NCBI GenBank assembly: GCA_022113835.1
Contig: JAILWY010000009.1
Span: 1,091,501 to 1,155,500, forward strand
DNA length: 64,000 bases
Direction of reading: 5' to 3'
DNA from: Atopsyche davidsoni
Lineage: Eukaryota; Arthropoda; Insecta; Trichoptera; Hydrobiosidae
Part shown: in pieces, positions 61,001 to 64,000 of the stretch
Position numbering within the stretch: position 1 is the first letter of the stretch
Layout of the letters: each line of letters begins with the position of its first letter
Translations under genes and position numbers: made by a program
The notes under the pieces: generated by a model
Database searches by the model: none
The model's input: only the letters and a program-made list of their open reading frames with translations
Told to the model about the DNA's origin: nothing

Positions 61001-61824
61001 TGGCCATTCTGTATACTTTATATATTAATGATAATAAAGGTTTACCTCAATATTTCCTTTCGGGTGAAAAACGTACAGTCCTATATGCAAATATAAAAAA
61101 ATATTTATAATACAATCAATAAATTAAGCCCTGACTAATTATCTTTAGGTCAATTTACGTTAATTTGTAAAATTAAAAATGTTTATAAAACTTAAACTTT
61201 TTATAAATATTGAAAATGTTGATGGATGATGCAAAGAGAAAATGGTCTTAAAAATATCATATAGTAACTCAAGATAAAAATAAAACAAATTTTACATAGC
61301 TTATCTGAAATTTTAGATATCCAATAATTTCACTTTATTTTAAATAATAAAAAATCAACGTTATCAAAAGAAAATTTGAAATATCATCAAAGTATTGTTC
61401 TTCATTCCCACGAGGTGGTGGCGTATAAAATATCATTTCACGATAACTGCTTACGAAAACAATTTAAAAAACTGACTCATTAAAAAAGTATCACTGTTTT
61501 ATAATATCAAATGTAATATGTGTCATAAAAACATGTAATTGTTACGAAGCTGAATTTAGTTTATAAAATACAAAATATCGTTTTATTACGAGGAGTCCGT
61601 GATTAAAGCAGCTTACATACGTTGCATCACAGCAGAAAACCGAACAGTGATTAGCGAAATGAATCCTTTTAGGCGTTTTTTAAAGGACGCTATTTGTCTG
61701 TTTGGTCGTCGGCTGTGTCGCTAGGAGTGTAGGCCAAAAAAATAAATAGCGAATAATAAAAATACAAGCATACCTGGTAGTCTTCCAGCTGCTGTTCTGT
61801 AAAGGTTACAATTTTGTTTCCCAT
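57933..61824 (-). CDS. Cib2: Calcium and integrin-binding family member 2/3 homologue
   Basis: Five exons join to 189 codons, against 187 residues for human CIB2. CIB proteins are small EF-hand adaptors that bind calcium or magnesium and dock on membrane-protein tails. CIB2 and CIB3 are known partners of the hair-cell mechanotransduction channel, and the fly CIB2 acts in photoreceptors. The N terminus MGNK...[10 protein letters not shown] and the C terminus FLSTFHIRI are family hallmarks. EF-hand 3 (118-129, [12 protein letters not shown]) has Asp at loop position 12, as in CIB2/3. EF-hand 4 (159-170, [12 protein letters not shown]) is canonical. EF-hands 1 and 2 are degenerate. Gly-2 is present, but residue 6 is Val, which fits the usual myristoylation pattern poorly. 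The start has a good context (ACCATGG); the frame stays open upstream without another ATG. All splice phases agree. Confidence 0.93.
58044..59872 (-). other. Cib2 intron 4 (1829 bp)
   Basis: The largest intron of the gene. Its donor (AAA|GTACAA) is weak. It contains a GC-richer island at about 59270-59480, with CCCACCCGCGGGGG near its left edge, which may be regulatory. The remaining sequence is AT-rich and non-coding. Confidence 0.7.
59873..60127 (-). CDS. Cib2: Cib2 coding exon 4
   Basis: Encodes residues 69-153 (ENPF to ADK), with degenerate EF-hand 2 near 83-93 and EF-hand 3 at 118-129. Phase 0 at both ends. Acceptor AAATTTCAG; the downstream donor GTACAA is atypical at positions +4 to +6, but the homologous junction in CIB2 (DK|V) supports it. 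Confidence 0.92.
60214..60331 (-). CDS. Cib2: Cib2 coding exon 3
   Basis: Encodes residues 29-68, [14 protein letters not shown] through KLPELR, which aligns with the LHSRFYELAPNLVP and MPELR blocks of CIB2. Acceptor CCTTGTAG and donor GTGCGT. Only 86 bp separate it from exon 4. Confidence 0.92.
61046..61080 (-). CDS. Cib2: Cib2 coding exon 2 (35-bp micro-exon)
   Basis: Encodes [11 protein letters not shown] plus two bases of the next Arg codon, matching DCTFFNKKDIL in CIB2. The donor is GTAAAC. The acceptor (CATATAG) has a weak pyrimidine tract. It is too short for ORF-based finding, but without it the frame between exons 1 and 3 fails. Confidence 0.9.
61774..61824 (-). CDS. Cib2: Cib2 coding exon 1
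   Basis: Encodes residues 1-17 ([17 protein letters not shown]) and ends in phase 0 before donor GTATGC, the same junction as in CIB2 genes. Confidence 0.92.
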
Positions 61825-62060
61825 GGTTATTGTAGGCTTCTCGGTGTTGCAAGTCTTCCCCTGACCAGCCCCGGCGGCAGACTGTTGCTTCAGCGGGGGT
61901 GACTCGCGAACAGCGACCAGGGAAATTAAGGGAGTGCCTAATGCGCTGGCGATTGATTCGGGGGAGTGCCTTAATGGACTGGAACCCACGATGACCCGTG
62001 CGAATCAACAATAAGCTCTTATTTACGATTGAATTTGACGACCTGTATAGTATAAACATT
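61825..62060 (-). promoter_or_regulatory. Probable Cib2 5' UTR / proximal promoter
   Basis: A GC-richer block directly upstream of the ATG. The coding frame stays open here without an ATG, so no N-terminal extension is proposed. No TATA box is evident, as for many housekeeping-type promoters. The transcription start cannot be placed. Confidence 0.4.
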
Positions 62061-64000
62061 AAAAATCAGTTGAGTGCAGTGGCCTTCAAATTTGAGCAAG
62101 CAATTTGATTAAAACAATAAACGGCTTATGCAGTCATTTATTGACGTCATCGTAACAGAATTTGCACATTTACCACATAACTGCATTAAAATAAATGTTT
62201 CATGTAATACGAAAGTATTTGTTAAAATGAACCTGGTTAGTAAATCACGGTTTACAGTTTTATTTAGAAAAAATCAGTATAGTGCAAAAGAAACTTGTTA
62301 GGTTTATTTACATACGATGAAAAAAATTAAAGGATTTTATGTAGATTCGTCGCTCAGTAACTCATATTGAGTTTTTAAAAAATGTGATTTTTTTATTTTT
62401 TAAGCCAGAGGATTATTTAAGAGAGGAAGGCATGATTAGAGCGTGCGTTATTTTTTTAACATTTTAAAAAGGTTTGCAACATAAAATTTACTTACATTTG
62501 TGTCAAAATTGGTTAAAAATACGCCATCAATGCGAAGCGATTAATATATGACGTAGTTGAGATTTTGTTAAAATGTTTAGGTATGCTTAATTTTTTTTAA
62601 TCTCCCTACGGTGCTGATACTTCCAAATGACATCAATTCACAAAAAAATACACAAAAAATTAATTTGGCAGTATTCAAAATACACATAAATGTATAAACT
62701 ATTTAAAAAAATCTAAAATACTATCCTTATATAGGCAGAACAATTATATTTCATGTTTTGTATGTTAAAGATAAAACCCTCAAAGTAGCCCAAATTATAG
62801 AGCACAAAATAATAGCATTTCAGTTCGATATTCTAATTATACTCAAAACAATACACCCTTAAATGTTTTCAATTAGTTGAATGTAAATACATAATAACTA
62901 TAATTAGTTAAAGAAGCATTCAATCTTGTTCAGATCGATGCGACGGCGTGACGTCAGCGGCGAGGCGGCGTCTCGACTGCCAGCTTAACAAAAATTCTAT
63001 AGTTATAAAAATAACCAGTCATTTATGACTGATATTTAATAAATACTAATGGATAATATAAATAAAAAATATATAAAAATCATTTTTTTAACGCTGAAAA
63101 AGTCTGTTTTCATGGACCAGAATTTTTTGCGCAAAACAGTTGAACCAACAAGGTAACAAAATTGAAACACTTAGAGATGCAAAAAAAAAACTTTGTCATA
63201 ACGAAGTTTTATACCATAGTATATGAAATGCTATTAATGTTGTTTTAAAATTATTATTATAAGATGATAAATCGCCAATCCAATGCAAACACAACATTTT
63301 TTTGATAGTCTGTGATTTGATAGATCAGATTTTTGCGAGCAAAATATTTTTGATGCAGTTGTATTCATAAGAAGGCGTTTTAACAAAAAGTGGGTGTTTC
63401 CATCAAATGAAAAAATTTAAGATTTTCTTTCAAGAAAAAAATAAAATCATTGTATTTATTACCAAAAAAACATTTATACCGATAATTTTTCTCCAACATT
63501 ATAATGTATTGTATAATTAATGAATTATACTTGAGGTCAAAAATATGGTTAGTAATAATAATTATACTTGAGGTAATTAAATAATATATTTGTACACACA
63601 AAAAATATATTTGTAGTCACACTAAAAATAAATATATATTGTTACAAATACTACTCTTGCCAATAAATACTGTCTCTGTTTAATATTCTGATTCTGCGAA
63701 AAATCTGACCAATGACATTTAACCCTTTCCACTCCAAGCATTTTTTTGTATGTTTCCACCAGCTCCCGTACAAAATTTGATATTAAGTAAGTAAACATAA
63801 TTATTTTTTTTTTTATTAAATAAAACGATTTTATTAACTTATTATTTTTTATTCTTATTTCTAATATAGTGTACAATATAGTTATCCTTGAAATCAATTT
63901 TTAAAATTAATTTGAGTATGATATTTTTCGAAACATATTCCAGGATGGAGTGATGGTTTTGCCTCGCATGTTTTACAATACTACGAGGTTTCTTTTCTTC
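62061..64000. other. Gene-free stretch upstream of Cib2
   Basis: AT-rich with no coding exon recognised. Open frames near 63380-63900 are short and AT-driven. The only GC-rich patch is at 62936-62990. Confidence 0.5.
62949..62956. promoter_or_regulatory. Full CRE palindrome in a small CpG-rich patch
   Basis: TGACGTCA lies in a ~50-bp patch with GCGACGGCG-like and GCGAGGCGGCG wording inside AT-rich DNA, about 1.1 kb upstream of the Cib2 ATG. It is a candidate CREB/ATF site and a possible distal promoter or first non-coding exon. Confidence 0.35.

Noticed and set aside
61690..61989. N-terminally extended Cib2 starting at 61989
   Set aside because: The codon there is GTG, there is no in-frame ATG before 61824, and CIB proteins begin MGNK at this position.

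Overview
The window is AT-rich eukaryotic nuclear DNA. It has spliced genes with GT-AG introns, long gene-poor stretches, and decayed mariner, hAT and Tigger-like DNA transposons. The two recognisable genes and the transposon set point to an arthropod, most probably an insect; I cannot name the order or species.

From base 1 to about 53,200 I find no convincing protein-coding exon of a host gene. This part is AT-rich DNA with scattered short GC-richer islands and many repeats. The repeats include a Tigger-like MITE (5761-6136), an imperfect tandem duplication (9724-10163), a compound palindrome (12495-12571), a possible Gypsy-type reverse-transcriptase remnant (15726-16086, minus), twin perfect palindromes (19296-19345), and a ~650-bp sequence present twice (22612-23290 and 27219-27868). 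The second copy of that sequence is bracketed by perfect 46-bp direct repeats. Further along are a TA-flanked MITE with ~54-bp inverted repeats (28011-28239), a long (TA)n tract (31963-32091), a hAT element with a transposase remnant and perfect 8-bp target duplication (33623-34306), a foldback MITE family (best copy 39823-40021), a full-length but dead mariner (43025-44346) with its own nested insertion, and a tRNA-Thr-like gene with a Pol III terminator (45647-45719).

From 53,200 to the end lie two convergent genes. On the plus strand is a very GC-rich class A GPCR gene with three coding exons (53202-57432, 450 aa). Its 2.8-kb first intron holds two hAT MITEs placed side by side and separated by one shared 8-bp target sequence. 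Its second intron is only 87 bp and stays open in frame. On the minus strand is a five-exon CIB2/CIB3-type EF-hand gene (57933-61824, 189 aa). The two stop codons are 500 bp apart, and a 16-bp palindrome between them supplies a polyadenylation signal to each strand.

There is no sign of functional coupling between the two genes beyond their shared 3' boundary. The CIB2-type product is a calcium/magnesium-binding adaptor. The GPCR is an orphan rhodopsin-like receptor whose ligand cannot be read from the sequence.
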